This document shows, piece by piece, positions 1 through 9,487 of a DNA stretch of 64,000 nt; position 1 is the stretch's first letter, and every line of letters begins with the position of its first letter. The DNA comes from Lathyrus oleraceus (taxonomy: Eukaryota; Streptophyta; Magnoliopsida; Fabales; Fabaceae). The position numbers and the translations under genes were made by a program. Under the pieces are notes generated by a model that searched no databases, was not told the DNA's origin, and saw nothing but the letters and a program-made list of their open reading frames with translations. Location of the stretch: positions 345,531,846-345,595,845 of the forward strand of contig NC_066585.1 in the NCBI RefSeq assembly GCF_024323335.1, read 5' to 3'.

Positions 1-12
1 CAAGGGATGAAT

Positions 13-233
13 CAAGTCTTTGTCAAGATCAATCAACCATTTGGTGGATTATGGTTTTCACCTTATCAACACCCAAGTTCCATTGATATTGACAAGACTT
101 GATTGGATCAACCAAGAATTAAGGGTTTGTTGTAAGTCACGAGCATAGAGTCTGGGTAAGAATCATCCCAAAGGAGTGAACTAAGGATAAAACATGTAGA
201 TCATGTTCTAAAAAGTTCCCAGAGTCTTAATTC
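13..233 (-). other. nested stem-loops in the Ogre-like leader
   Basis: Arms 13-26 and 89-101 pair over 13 bp with one bulge, and inside them 28-33 pairs with 82-87 (ATCAAT/ATTGAT). A second unit has arms 116-123 and 226-233 (GAATTAAG/CTTAATTC), inner arms 151-156 and 218-223 (TCTGGG/CCCAGA), and a small hairpin 191-207 (AACATG/CATGTT). All are read directly from the sequence. A role in RNA folding is inference. Confidence 0.55.
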
Positions 234-714
234 CATCTATCGGATATTACAGGTTAAGATGACTGACTCATCGACCCATAATATTCTCAAGAGAAACTCG
301 TCTGAGTGTAGTATCGCATAACAATTGTGATCAAGTCTACACTTGAACAGTTTCTGCACTACGTCCTAAATAGGCCAAGATGGGTTAAATGTTCTAAGGT
401 CCTCAGCTTCTCAAACCCAAATTAGAGATAGTGATGCCTAACCATAAATACTTGTGTGACATTTCCAAATCCAAAAGAGTCTCCACTGAGCAGATAGATC
501 TCAAGCCAACTTGTTAAGGACTACTCCACACAAGTCGAACATGACTATACCATCCTCCTATCTTAATTTCACTCAAGTTCGGGTTAGAACTTATCTCACC
601 ACTCAGAGATCCCCAAGCACAACAAGCAGATTATATCACACATACATATATACAAACATCACATATATACAAATATATTCACACAAAAAGTAGGCTAAAC
701 CCACTGGAGACTAC

Positions 715-732
715 TCCCCAGCAGAGTCGCCA
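715..732 (-). other. primer binding site, tRNA-Arg type
   Basis: On the minus strand this reads TGGCGACTCTGCTGGGGA, complementary to the 3' end of a plant tRNA-Arg (one difference from the Arg-ACG tail as I remember it). It lies 9 bp inside the LTR end at 742. The identical 18-mer is the PBS of the plus-strand Ogre at 9243-9260. Arg primers are typical of Ogre/Tat elements. Confidence 0.85.
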
Positions 733-741
733 CTTAATTTT

Positions 742-942
742 TGTAGCAGGAAATTCATGATCATCAAGCTATTGACAAGCTAGAGATCAAATAACAAGAG
801 TCGCCACTGCGCTTTTATTGTTTCCAAGGGAAAAGGGAAAAAGTACGAACAAAACCCAAAAGTAAGAAGTTTTCAATTCAAAACTAATAAAAAGTCAGAA
901 ATCACAAGTAAGGGGGTTGGTTACACAGAGGGAAGATGTTAG
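742..942 (-). repeat. Ogre-like 5' LTR, 3'-terminal part (segment 1)
   Basis: This is the last 201 bp (U5 end) of the minus-strand LTR. It matches, in reverse complement, the right-hand LTR end at 63466-63660, both ending GCTACA. It contains the PBS-like decamer AGAGTCGCCA at 797-806, 54 bp from the LTR end. The LTR is interrupted after 942 by a solo LTR whose 5-bp TSD (GTTAG) is 938-942 and 3038-3042. Confidence 0.85.
938..942. repeat. target-site duplication GTTAG of the solo LTR (left copy)
   Basis: GTTAG directly precedes the LTR start TGTAACACCCC. The second copy is 3038-3042. Removing the LTR and one copy rejoins the Ogre-like LTR at the point matching the intact plus-strand copy near 63455. 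Confidence 0.85.
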
Positions 943-1200
943 TGTAACACCCCAAAATTTGCCCCCCTCATTCATGCATTCATTTTTAGGTCATTTAACA
1001 TTTCATATTGCATTTCATCATGTCAATCGGAAATAGATCCAAGAAGCTTGAATATCATCCAAGACACTTTGTGGGTCCTATCTGGGTGATCAGTCAACAC
1101 AAGGGAATGGCTTGAGATACTTCCAACATGTTCAAATGGGGTCTATTCATCAGTCAAAACGTTAATCTTGAAGGAGCAAAAGTTTGTTCATGAGATGTCA

Positions 1201-1305
1201 TGCTCGCTAGGCGAGCAGAATGGGTCGCCTAGCGAGTTCCAAGAAAAGCCACAAGAATCACCTACGCTTAGAGGAATTTCTTGAACTGTCATGCTCGCTA
1301 GGCGA
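1201..1305. promoter_or_regulatory. GC-rich palindrome cluster in the solo LTR
   Basis: TGCTCGCTAGGCGAGCA (1201-1217) has perfect 7-bp arms around TAG. TCGCCTAGCGA follows at 1225-1235 and TCGCTAGGCGA recurs at 1295-1305. These CpG-bearing units stand out in AT-rich sequence about 280-380 bp upstream of the TATA box. A protein-binding or structural role is inferred. Confidence 0.55.
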
Positions 1306-1359
1306 AGCCCACGCGTTTTGAAAAAAAAAAATTAATAATAAAATTAAAAAAAAACGAAA

Positions 1360-1360
1360 A

Positions 1361-1391
<31 letters not shown>

Positions 1392-1393
1392 AA
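1360..1393. repeat. (TAAA)n microsatellite
   Basis: About eight TAAA/AAAT units inside the solo LTR. Confidence 0.9.
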
Positions 1394-1585
1394 TATAACA
1401 GAAGAATCTTGGACTTGGACCTCTCTCTTTTGAGCCCACAAAGTCACAAAAATCAGGTTATAAATTCTAGACTTCCATCTCCCAAAAAACCCTGGGAAAA
1501 AGATAGTGAGAGAAGAGCTAACAGAGTTCAGAGCAACCTCCAGAAACTGAAGGGAACTCATCTGCAAAGAACCAATTCCCTCTCA

Positions 1586-1591
1586 TATAAA
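1586..1591 (+). promoter_or_regulatory. putative TATA box of the solo LTR
   Basis: TATAAA in the context CTCATATAAACCC, the common plant TATA arrangement, placed about 640 bp into the LTR and followed about 65 bp later by a CAG|GTATGC donor-like site. This would put the U3/R border near 1620. No transcript data. Confidence 0.5.
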
Positions 1592-2545
1592 CCCTAAGAG
1601 TGCTTTGCAAACCCAACGGTGCCATTCAATTTCAATAGATCCTCCCCAATCAGGTATGCCCTATTTCCACTACTTTATACTTTCATCCTGAAATTTTTGA
1701 TACCCTTTTAATGCATTTGTTTGACAAGAAGTTTAGGCCTCCTACCCTTGGTTGCTTTTTGTGAGCTTTTTGTGAATTTTAATGGCATAATTCATGTGGT
1801 TACATTTTGTTTTGGGGCAACTCTTGATTGCACCCCATCTTGTCACTCTAACCTGTTTGTTGAGTTTTTTGTGAGGGCTCACATACTCTTGCAGGGATAG
1901 CTTGCTTGGTGTTCCACTTTATTTGTGGGATACCATTTGGAGGTTTATTCCGATTACCTGTATTGACCTGCTTTCTTTGATGGTTCTAGCTTGAGAGATC
2001 TCCGGGTTTCTTATTTCCTTAATTGTTGTTGCTTTGGATCTTTATCCGTGCGGTAGATCTCCTGATCCCTTTATTTTTTCCCGCATTTTACCATTTTCTT
2101 AGCTGGAAGACCTCAATAGGAGGCAATGTTTTCTTTTGTTTGTTTACTTTTGTGCCAAAAGACCTCCATGCAGAGGCAATTGGCGGATAAAAGGGATTAG
2201 TAGTCAATCCCTCGTTATTCAGTGCGTCGTTCTTTAAGATCACACTACGTGTCGATGCTTCAGAACAAAAGCCCAAGATCTTTTGTCCGATCGGTCAGTG
2301 GAGAGGGTTCCACCTTTCTGAACCCCCACGCCTTGTCATGAGCTCACCCTGTCCAGGGTTAAGAGCTATGAGGTCTTATCCTCATTACCCCTTTTGCATG
2401 AGCGTTCCTAAAACCCCAAACAACTCATTGATTTTTCTTCTCCTAAGAACACGTTTACTCCTTCTACTACAGGCGAGTAAGTCTCCAAAGGTCGAGCATC
2501 CGGTAGATTGCGTAGTAACGTCGTTCACCCCGAAACACAACCCTT

Positions 2546-2735
2546 AACCCGTAGTTAGCCGAACTACGGCTTGCTCTGATTCTCATTCCAGATGAGATAC
2601 GTAGGCATAAGACGCGACATCTTAGCGAGAACACACTCCTCTTTAACCCATAGGTAGCCGAGCTACGAAGACTCTGATTCTCATATTCAGGTGAGATACG
2701 TATGCAGTGGATGCGACATCCGTGCGAGTCATTTT
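2546..2735 (+). repeat. two ~95-bp direct repeats in the solo LTR
   Basis: Two diverged copies each run from TTAACCC(G/A)TA..TAGCCGA(A/G)CTACG through CTCTGATTCTCAT to GAGATACGTA and GCGACATC. Copy 1 opens with a perfect 8-bp hairpin (CCGTAGTT-agccg-AACTACGG); the same stem is degraded in copy 2. Confidence 0.65.
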
Positions 2736-3037
2736 CTTTTGATCCCTCTTTTAGTAAATAGTACATTAGATAAACCCACACCCTTTAGACAAGAACAACA
2801 AAAGTGGATCTCGTAGAGTACTACGGATGCGTAGGGGTGCTAATACCTTCCCTTCGCATAATCGACTCCCGAACCCAAGATTTGGTTGCGAGACCTTGTC
2901 TTTTCATTTCCTTTTTCCAGGTTTACTTCGAGCGTTTCCTTTCCCTCCTTTGGGATAAATAACGCACGGTGGCGACTCTTCTGTCATTTCCTTCTTCGCC
3001 GGTTGTTTTTTCGCATTCCTTTTTTCAGGTTGCGATA

Positions 3038-4916
3038 GTTAGCACCCAAAGCGTCCTAGGTACTCCTAGGGAGCCCTTTTTGTGTGCATATGTACTTGGT
3101 ATAAAGTGATGTTTACAAACAAATAGAGTGGGGGGATGAGAAAAGAATTCATTAATTATATTTTTGTGTTTGACAAGACCTTCGGTCTTGTGGCTACGTA
3201 CAACATAAAAATGAGAGATCAAAACCTCGTAGGTCGTGATACAAATTTCAAAATGGATGCATTATTTTTTAACAAAAATTAAGTTTGAAAGGCACAAAAG
3301 CCTAAAATGGTTTGAATGAGTTAGTTCTTTTTTGACTTTTTTTGAAAGTTTAAGTCAAGTATAGTTAAGTTTATTTACAAGTTTGGTTTAAGAAAATAAG
3401 TTTGAAAATGCAATGGCATAAGGCCAAAGTTTCTATCTTTTTCCAAAAGTGGTCAAAGTTTAGAACAAAAGTAGTTCACATAAAGAAGATTTTGAAAAAA
3501 TGGAGGGAGAGATTTTGAAATTAAATAAATGGAGAGAAGATGAAGAGACTATCCTATGTACAAAATTAAAAGTTAAGAGTTGAAAAGATCTGACCAAGTG
3601 GGTAGCAATCCAATAGACAAGAATGTCAATAGAAACCCAGAATTCCCTTGGACTTTTAGAATCAAGCAAAATACAAATGCACAATTATATTATCTTGAAG
3701 AGCAAGGCATCAAATAAAGATGGCCACATCTAAGCTTATCCATTCCATGATCTTCTCCAAAATAGCCCATGTAACAGATGAATTCCACAAGTCACAGGTT
3801 CATAATAATAGCTTCACAATGATCATGTTGCAGATGAATTTAGAGAGGTCTTCAAAGATGTATCATATGAAGTTCAAATTGCAAGCACTTGATTTCTCAG
3901 CAAGTTGGCATTGGCCAAGTCCTTTAGCTTAGGAAGGTTGCCCAGATTCTAAGTCCATTTGTCCAAGATCAAGCCAACAGTCCACTCAAAAGTTTTTTAG
4001 GTTTTTTTTTGTTATTATTATGTACATTAATGGTCAAAGACCATGCAAACAAGCAAAGTATACACAAACAATATATATCACACAATATGGTCAAAATGGA
4101 CAAAGTGAAAATTGCATTAACATAAACAATTAGAATGATATGAACAATGGCAAATGAAATAGAGTGCTAAAAGTAAATTGCATTAAAGTAAAGGCTTGAA
4201 ATTAAAAATTAGTAGTTAATTGGTTAGAAGTTAGTATTGTTTTGCTTTTGCTTTTCATTTTTAAGTCATTCTTTGGAGAACACTCAACCTACTTATCACA
4301 AGCATGGATCCTTGAACCAAGACATCTTCCAAAGGAAGTAAAAAAGGCCAAGTTTCCACACAATACCATGAAAGAGGGGAGACTTACAATCTCACTAACT
4401 AGAACGATATGCCTTTTGTGTCACAAATTTAGCGCTATGTTAAGCAATCGTAATTGGACTTGTGTAGAAGTCACAACTATATGAGGTCAGGCAATAGAAT
4501 TTTGGTGTTAATGCATGTTAGAGACATAGTATAATGGATTATGCTCATGAAACATACCACACACAAAAATAATGTGCAAAAGAGGTGGCCTAATCTCATT
4601 CATACTTATGTTGATTTCTCAATCAACTAGCCTTAGGATTTTGAGATATCATAGGCCAAATGAGATGAATGAATAAAGAAGGGGAATGAGATGAAGAGGG
4701 AGGGGAATGGATCAAAACTAAAATTGGTCAAAGGAGTACTTTTACCAAATTAATATCATTCATTCATTTTGGGAGATGGAATGTACATTCCATCAATCCC
4801 CTAAATCCAATGATATTAACTTGACAAAGTCAAATGAACCTTGACAAAGGCCAAACAACAAGAGTCAAACTCAAACAAGTTATCACAATTGGTCAACACA
4901 ATTAATTGGCATTTGT
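3038..4916 (-). repeat. Ogre-like 5' LTR (segment 2)
   Basis: This is the reverse-complement match of the plus-strand LTR at about 48390-50108 and 63305-63465, with shared runs such as TCCTAGGTACTCCTAGGGAG and GGAATGTACATTCC. It starts with the right copy of the solo-LTR TSD and stops abruptly at 4916, where the homologous copy at 27142 continues. The last 611 bp (4306-4916) are present a second time at 5403-5630 plus 26769-27150. ORFs here are incidental. Confidence 0.85.
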
Positions 4917-4985
4917 AAGATCCCAATTTTGACCCTAAGATCTCTCATGCAATTTCATCATAAGAATTAGCATTGGGATCATACC
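4917..4985 (+). repeat. misplaced, inverted LTR start fragment
   Basis: About 70 bp matching the first bases of the Ogre-like LTR (GTAAGATCCCAATTTTGACC, compare 45800) but on the plus strand, opposite to the flanking LTR sequence. It joins the gag fragment at about 4986. It reads as filler DNA from a repair or template-switch event. Confidence 0.7.
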
Positions 4986-5402
4986 TTGGATGAAGGCATG
5001 ATCCAGATTGTTCAAACCCTTCATGTAGATGACGATGTTAATGTCATTGTTCCTGTTTTCAAGAAACCAGAGCGATTGGTGATTCGGTATGATAGCAACA
5101 ATAGTCAGAATGTCAGCAATAGATCAGTTTCGATGTTGGTAATACGGTTGGCGGGCCTAGTCCCATATGCATCTGATAAAGTTGTACCGTATCAATACAA
5201 TTCTATGATGATAGAGAAAGGTCAAGAGGTCCCGTTGCCTACGACCAGTTCAGTAGTGAGCATTGCAGATGTGACGAAGGTGACCCGCAGTAGTCGAGTT
5301 TTTGGACCGGTGTTCCCGGAGAATAAGGAAGAATTGATTATTGGTAAGAAGGCGGAGGTGCCTAGTGTAGATCTTGTTGGTTGTTCAAGAGATAAGTCTG
5401 GT
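4986..5402 (+). pseudogene. gag: fragment of an Ogre-type gag/gag-pro linker
   Basis: An open frame of about 138 codons, ending where LTR sequence resumes near 5403. Its protein begins MDEGMIQIVQ and contains DDDVNVIVPVF and a VTRSSRVFGPVFP stretch. The equivalent places in the complete Ogre are around 14430-14760 (LMDQRVIQ, DEDVAVIVPVF, VTRSGRVFAPE), so homology is clear within this window. The fragment is from a different, diverged Ogre lineage. It lacks gag core, zinc knuckle and protease, and can have no independent function. Confidence 0.75.
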
Positions 5403-5630
5403 GAATCCTTGAACCAAAACATCTTCCAAAGGAAGGAAAGAAGGCCAAGTTTCCACACAATACCATGAAAGAGGGGAGACTTACAATCTCACTAACTAGA
5501 ATGCTTATGCCTTTTATGTCACAAATTTAGCGCTATGTTAAGCAATCGTAATTGGACTTATGTAGAAGTCACAACTATTTGAGGTCGGGCAATAGAATTT
5601 TGGTGTTAATGCATGTTAGAGACACAGTAT
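5403..5630 (-). repeat. Ogre-like 5' LTR (segment 3, start of duplicated part)
   Basis: It resumes the minus-strand LTR at a point already present at 4306, so 4306-4530 and 5403-5630 are direct repeats differing at a handful of sites. The complete Ogre is inserted at its end; the LTR continues at 26769 (AATGGACTATGC, compare AATGGATTATGC at 4532). Confidence 0.85.
5626..5630. repeat. target-site duplication AGTAT of Ogre (left copy)
   Basis: AGTAT precedes TGTCGTACCC. The right copy is 26764-26768. The uninterrupted target is visible in the paralogous LTR stretch near 4526 (AGTATAATGG). Confidence 0.95.
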
Positions 5631-6857
5631 TGTCGTACCCTAAGTTTTCCCCTAAGTTTTTTCACTCGCATAAGCATAACATGAACCGATCCATTTTGTC
5701 GTGAATTTCATTAGTTAAAAAGCATTTTATCAGAGTTTATATAAAAAGTTAGGAGTTCTGGCATTTTATCTGATCTTGATAATATTCATTCAGTCATATG
5801 TTGATTGAGAAGTCAAAAGATTTGATTTCTCGAATCTCAGTACATCATTCACTCACTTACATCTTGTTTCAGAGGTTCAGAGATTGATAATGAAGAGTAT
5901 TAACATTGTATGAATCTTTGTAGGTTTTAATTGTGATGGAGAATCATAAGTAAATGGTCCAAGAGCGATTCATTTGCATCTGATTGTCTGTTCATGATTA
6001 TTCAGTCAACAATTCAGTTCATTTACAAGAGGTTTTCATTTTGTAGTTGTCACAACGTGCATTTTATTTCACTCGAAATAATTTTTCGGATCTACAGACA
6101 GATTGGTCAAATTGTTTCTGAATTGTACTACAAATTAGCGGGCAAAAAAATTTCAAAATTGAGCTTGCAGACGTCAGTTTTTTTAATTTATGTTTCACGT
6201 AGTTCAATCTGGCATTCTCGTTTTATTTTTTTGACTACTTTTTTTTGTCGCATTTTTATCCGCCTATGCCTTTTAACCGGTCGATTTTATTTCAAAACTT
6301 GTATGTTTCCAAGAAATTTCTTTCGCGGTGGTCATTTTAATGCGTTCAGTTTATTTTTTCGGATATTTTACGCCTGATTTTTATTTGTTTTTTATCCAAT
6401 TATTTTTGGTCTTTTGCCAAAATAATCGGGAGAATTATTTAGAATTCTCTATGGTTTCAATTTTATTTTTACTCATGTTAATGTATTTTTAATTTTATTA
6501 ATAAAGTTAAAAAGATTTAGTTTTTATTAATCAATCAACTTGGATTATTTATTTTTATTTTTTAAATTAATTTTATTTAAAAAAAATCTTTTGACTAATT
6601 ATGGAATGCCACTTGGCATTACTTTTCTTTCTCTTTCACTTTTTCTCTTATTTCCTTTTCTTTTCTCTCTTTTCTTTTTCTCCTTCCTATCTTCTCTTTC
6701 TCTCTCTCCACGTTTCTTCTCCTCTCACTCACAGATTTATGTTTTCTCTTTTTCTCCACTTTCTTTCCTATTCTCTTACCACATCACTTCAACACCAGAA
6801 AAATAATAATAAAATATTTTCTCATTTCTCACTAAAGGGCAAACCGCTCTCCCTCTC

Positions 6858-6864
6858 TATAATA
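6858..6864 (+). promoter_or_regulatory. possible TATA box of the Ogre LTR
   Basis: TATAATA within CCCTCTCTATAATATCCC, directly after a long CT-rich tract, in both LTRs (3' copy near 23759). Placement is reasonable for a plant promoter, but the element-like sequence is weak evidence alone. Confidence 0.35.
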
Positions 6865-7488
6865 TCCCACCTCATCTTTTTATCACAAAAAAAATATCAG
6901 CAACAGAACTTACTAAAAATATCTACACTGTTCAATCTCTCAAACCTCCATCCACTTCTTCACCATTAAACCAACACTTCAAACCAAGAACAACAAAACT
7001 CAGATCCTAACTCCAAGCTCCATCCGTCAGAAACGTCCAATAACCCGACCTCGCGACCGCGACCACCGCCATTGAAATTGTCATCTCCGAAATTAATTAC
7101 GTTAGTTTTTTTTTCACTTTTAATTTTGATCTGTGTTAGACTTAATTTATTTATGTTGTGCTAAGTTTTTAAGGATTGAAAAGAGAGATTTAATGATAGT
7201 TTAAGTTGGAGATTTAATGATTTAAGTTAGAAATTAATGAGTTTAAATTGGTTTTAGAAAAAAAAAAGGGTTTGGTTGTTGTTCTGGTAATGGCGAGAGA
7301 CATGAGGAAGAAAATTTTTTTTGAGTCTTTCTCCCCTGCCACGTGTCAGGCAGGGGGTGGTTGTTTTAAAAAAATAAAATAACAAAATAAAAAAGGAAAG
7401 AAGAAGAAGAAATGATTTCCTCTCTCCCAACACACACATCACCGTTTTGTTTATTTTTTTTTTAATTATGTTTTTTTCCTTAGTTTAT

Positions 7489-7524
7489 ATTATTATTATC
7501 ATTATTATTATTATTATTATTGTA

Positions 7525-7559
<35 letters not shown>

Positions 7560-7683
7560 GAATATTATTATTATTACCATTAATTTAGTATTAATTGTTA
7601 ATATTATTACTAACTTCCTATTTATTACTATTATCATCATTGATTATTGTTATTCTAATTCACTAATTATCATTTATTCTCTA

Positions 7684-7740
<57 letters not shown>
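7489..7740. repeat. (ATT)n microsatellites in the Ogre 5' LTR
   Basis: Two long runs (about 7489-7560 and 7683-7738) plus shorter ones to about 8280, matching runs at 24406-24480, 24605-24668 and 25036-25080 in the 3' LTR. Run lengths differ between the LTRs, as expected for slippage. Confidence 0.95.
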
Positions 7741-8576
7741 ATTTTATTTATCCACTATTATTTATTATTATTATTAGTATTACTACTGATGTTACTATTA
7801 TTATTATTTATTTTATTTATTTCATTTATAAAATATTATTATTTATTTATTGATTTTTTTATTGTTATTCTTGTTATTAGTTGTTATTACTGTTAGTATT
7901 ATTATTAATTGCAATTATTAGTATTATTGAATTTTTATTTATCATTATCCATTATTTTTTATTTTTTTTATTTTTTATTTTATTAATTATTAAGATTATT
8001 ATTTATTTATTTATTGATTGATTTATTTATTATTATTATTAGTATTACTAAATTTTATTTATCATTATCTATTATTGTTTGTTTATTATTATTATTTTTT
8101 ATTATTATTATTATTATATATTTATTTATTTTGTTTATTTTTATTATTCTTATTATTAGTTATTATCATTATCAATTGTTGTCATTATTTGTTTATTTTA
8201 TTTTATTTATCATTATTTATTATTATTTGTATAAGTTTTCCAGATTATTATTATTATTAGTTTTGTTTTATTATTATTATCATATTTATTTATTAATTAA
8301 TTGGTCATTACTTATTAAATTTTTTTATTTTTTTTAAATTTGATTTAATTGTCCGATTGATTTTTCACAAATGCGTAGTAATTTTAAAATTAAAAATTCA
8401 GTTTAACTTCCGATTTTACTTCGAGTCCCTTGGCTTTCTCTTGGGCCTTCTTACAACGAGATTCTTTTATTATTTTTATTTTTTATTTTTTTCTTTTTCA
8501 AACTGTCTTTCAAAACTTATATCATTTAATTATTATATTGTACCCCCTTTTCGAGCTTAAGCCTCTTCCTTTTCGA

Positions 8577-8614
8577 GCATTTGAGTACTGCAGTAGAGCT
8601 CCCTGCTTAAATGC
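8577..8614 (+). other. LTR stem-loop, GTAGAGCTC loop (5' LTR copy)
   Basis: Arms GCATTTGAG (8577-8585) and CTTAAATGC (8606-8614) pair over 9 bp with one G-T wobble around a 20-nt loop beginning TACTGCAGTAGAGCTC. The 3' LTR has three versions with different but self-complementary stems (see 25825-26137). Confidence 0.55.
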
Positions 8615-9175
8615 TTGTGTCCGCTTAAAATCAACTCAAACTTATTTTCCGCCCTCGTGCGACCTCAATTTTTTTTCCAAAAAGGAGTATGCAATATCCA
8701 TTTTTGATGCAAAATAAATAAAGACTTCAGCCTCCAAGAGCGAGCAGCAAGTAAAAGTTTAATCGCTCAAATGTGATCCAAGCATCACCCTCTTTAAAAG
8801 CAATCTGTCTAGTAGTTCTCTTTGGGTAGAACTACGTATGCCTTGAGTTCTTCATAGCACCTGGAGATACGTAGGAGCAGGATTGCGAAATCTTGTCAGG
8901 CACATTAAGATTAAAACACCCCTAAGTATTTCCTTTCTCTATTTCTATTTCCTCACCTGATAAGTAGAAGATCACAAACGATATCACGCTAACACTCTAA
9001 CACGAAACTAACTAAATGGGTCCCATCGAGTACGATGGATGTGAGGGGTGCTAATACCTTCCCCTTGCATAACCGACTCCCGAACCCAATTTGGTTGCGA
9101 CGACCATTTCTTTTTGATTTTTATGGGTTTGATCGATATTTCCCCTTTCCCTCTTTGGGAATAAATAAAGTTCGG

Positions 9176-9185
9176 TGGCGACTCT
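9176..9185 (+). other. PBS-like decamer inside Ogre U5
   Basis: TGGCGACTCT, the first ten bases of the true PBS at 9243, occurs 55 bp before the LTR end, preceded by an AATAAA-like string. The same arrangement is seen at 2970, 63596 and (minus) 797-806. It may be a relic of an earlier PBS position or a conserved U5 signal. Confidence 0.6.
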
Positions 9186-9242
9186 GTTTTGTTTATATTT
9201 CGAGCGTTCCTTACGCTTGGGTATTTTTCGCGCCGCGACAAC

Positions 9243-9260
9243 TGGCGACTCTGCTGGGGA
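9243..9260 (+). other. Ogre primer binding site (tRNA-Arg)
   Basis: TGGCGACTCTGCTGGGGA begins two bases after the LTR terminus CA (9240). It is complementary to a plant tRNA-Arg 3' end with at most one mismatch by my recollection of the Arg-ACG tail. Reverse transcription of minus-strand DNA would start here. Confidence 0.9.
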
Positions 9261-9487
9261 TGAGATGATCTCCTATGCGAGTCCACCCTAGTTTAGTTTA
9301 TTTTGTGCTTAAGTGTTTCTTTTATCTATTTATTTACTTCTTATTTGTTCTATCTATATATGCCTTTATTATCTGTATTTTCAATTGCTGTATTATTAAT
9401 ATATGGTATCATTGGAACTTTCTGGACTATTGGCATTTGTGTGAGGAAAAGCTTTATACCCGAGCTATGAGAAAAACTTAAGTTAGA

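Larger units (their letters stand above)
1..741 (-). mobile_element. 5' leader of a minus-strand Ogre-like element (partial)
   Basis: This is the internal, untranslated leader just downstream of the primer binding site of an element read on the minus strand; the rest lies beyond the left edge. The assignment rests on the tRNA-Arg-type PBS at 715-732 followed by an LTR terminus at 742. No supportable ORF is present. The segment holds long nested inverted repeats described separately (13-101 and 116-233). It ends in an AT-rich stretch with TATATAC/ACATAT runs (about 640-685). Confidence 0.75.
943..3037 (+). mobile_element. solo LTR, about 2.1 kb, unnamed Ty3/gypsy family
   Basis: It starts TGTAACACCCC and ends TTGCGATA (a canonical CA end decayed to TA), with a perfect 5-bp TSD, and contains no internal coding sequence: a solo LTR left by LTR-LTR recombination. 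Landmarks in order are GC palindromes 1201-1305, a TAAA microsatellite 1360-1393, a TATA box at 1586, a splice-donor-like CAG|GTATGC at 1651-1658, and two ~95-bp direct repeats (about 2547-2735). A U5 module follows with GAGATACGTAGGCA, GTGCTAATACCTTCCC and TGGCGACTCT at 2970-2979. The U5 module resembles that of Ogre, so an Ogre/Tat relative is likely. Confidence 0.85.
5631..9240 (+). repeat. Ogre 5' LTR (3610 bp)
   Basis: TGTCGTACCC to CGCCGCGACA. It contains a pyrimidine-rich U3 (about 6610-6800), a possible TATA at 6858, large ATT microsatellites (7489-7740), one stem-loop with loop core GTAGAGCTC (8577-8614), a hairpin GTAGTTCT/AGAACTAC (8812-8835), and the U5 module ending with TGGCGACTCT at 9176. 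Compared with the 3' LTR it lacks a ~558-bp block (equivalent to 25518-26075). Long low-complexity ORFs here (poly-Ile/Leu) are not genes. Confidence 0.95.

Noticed and set aside
715..732. tRNA-Arg gene fragment
   Set aside because: Only the 18-bp PBS complement is present, next to an LTR end; no cloverleaf.
6540..6969. ORFs of 88 and 122 codons in the LTR (also 23441-23816)
   Set aside because: Overlapping frames through a CT-rich tract present in both LTRs; no coding signature.
7447..8337. Ile/Leu-rich ORFs that look like multi-pass membrane proteins (also 24364-25499)
   Set aside because: They are translations of (ATT)n microsatellites in Ogre LTRs.
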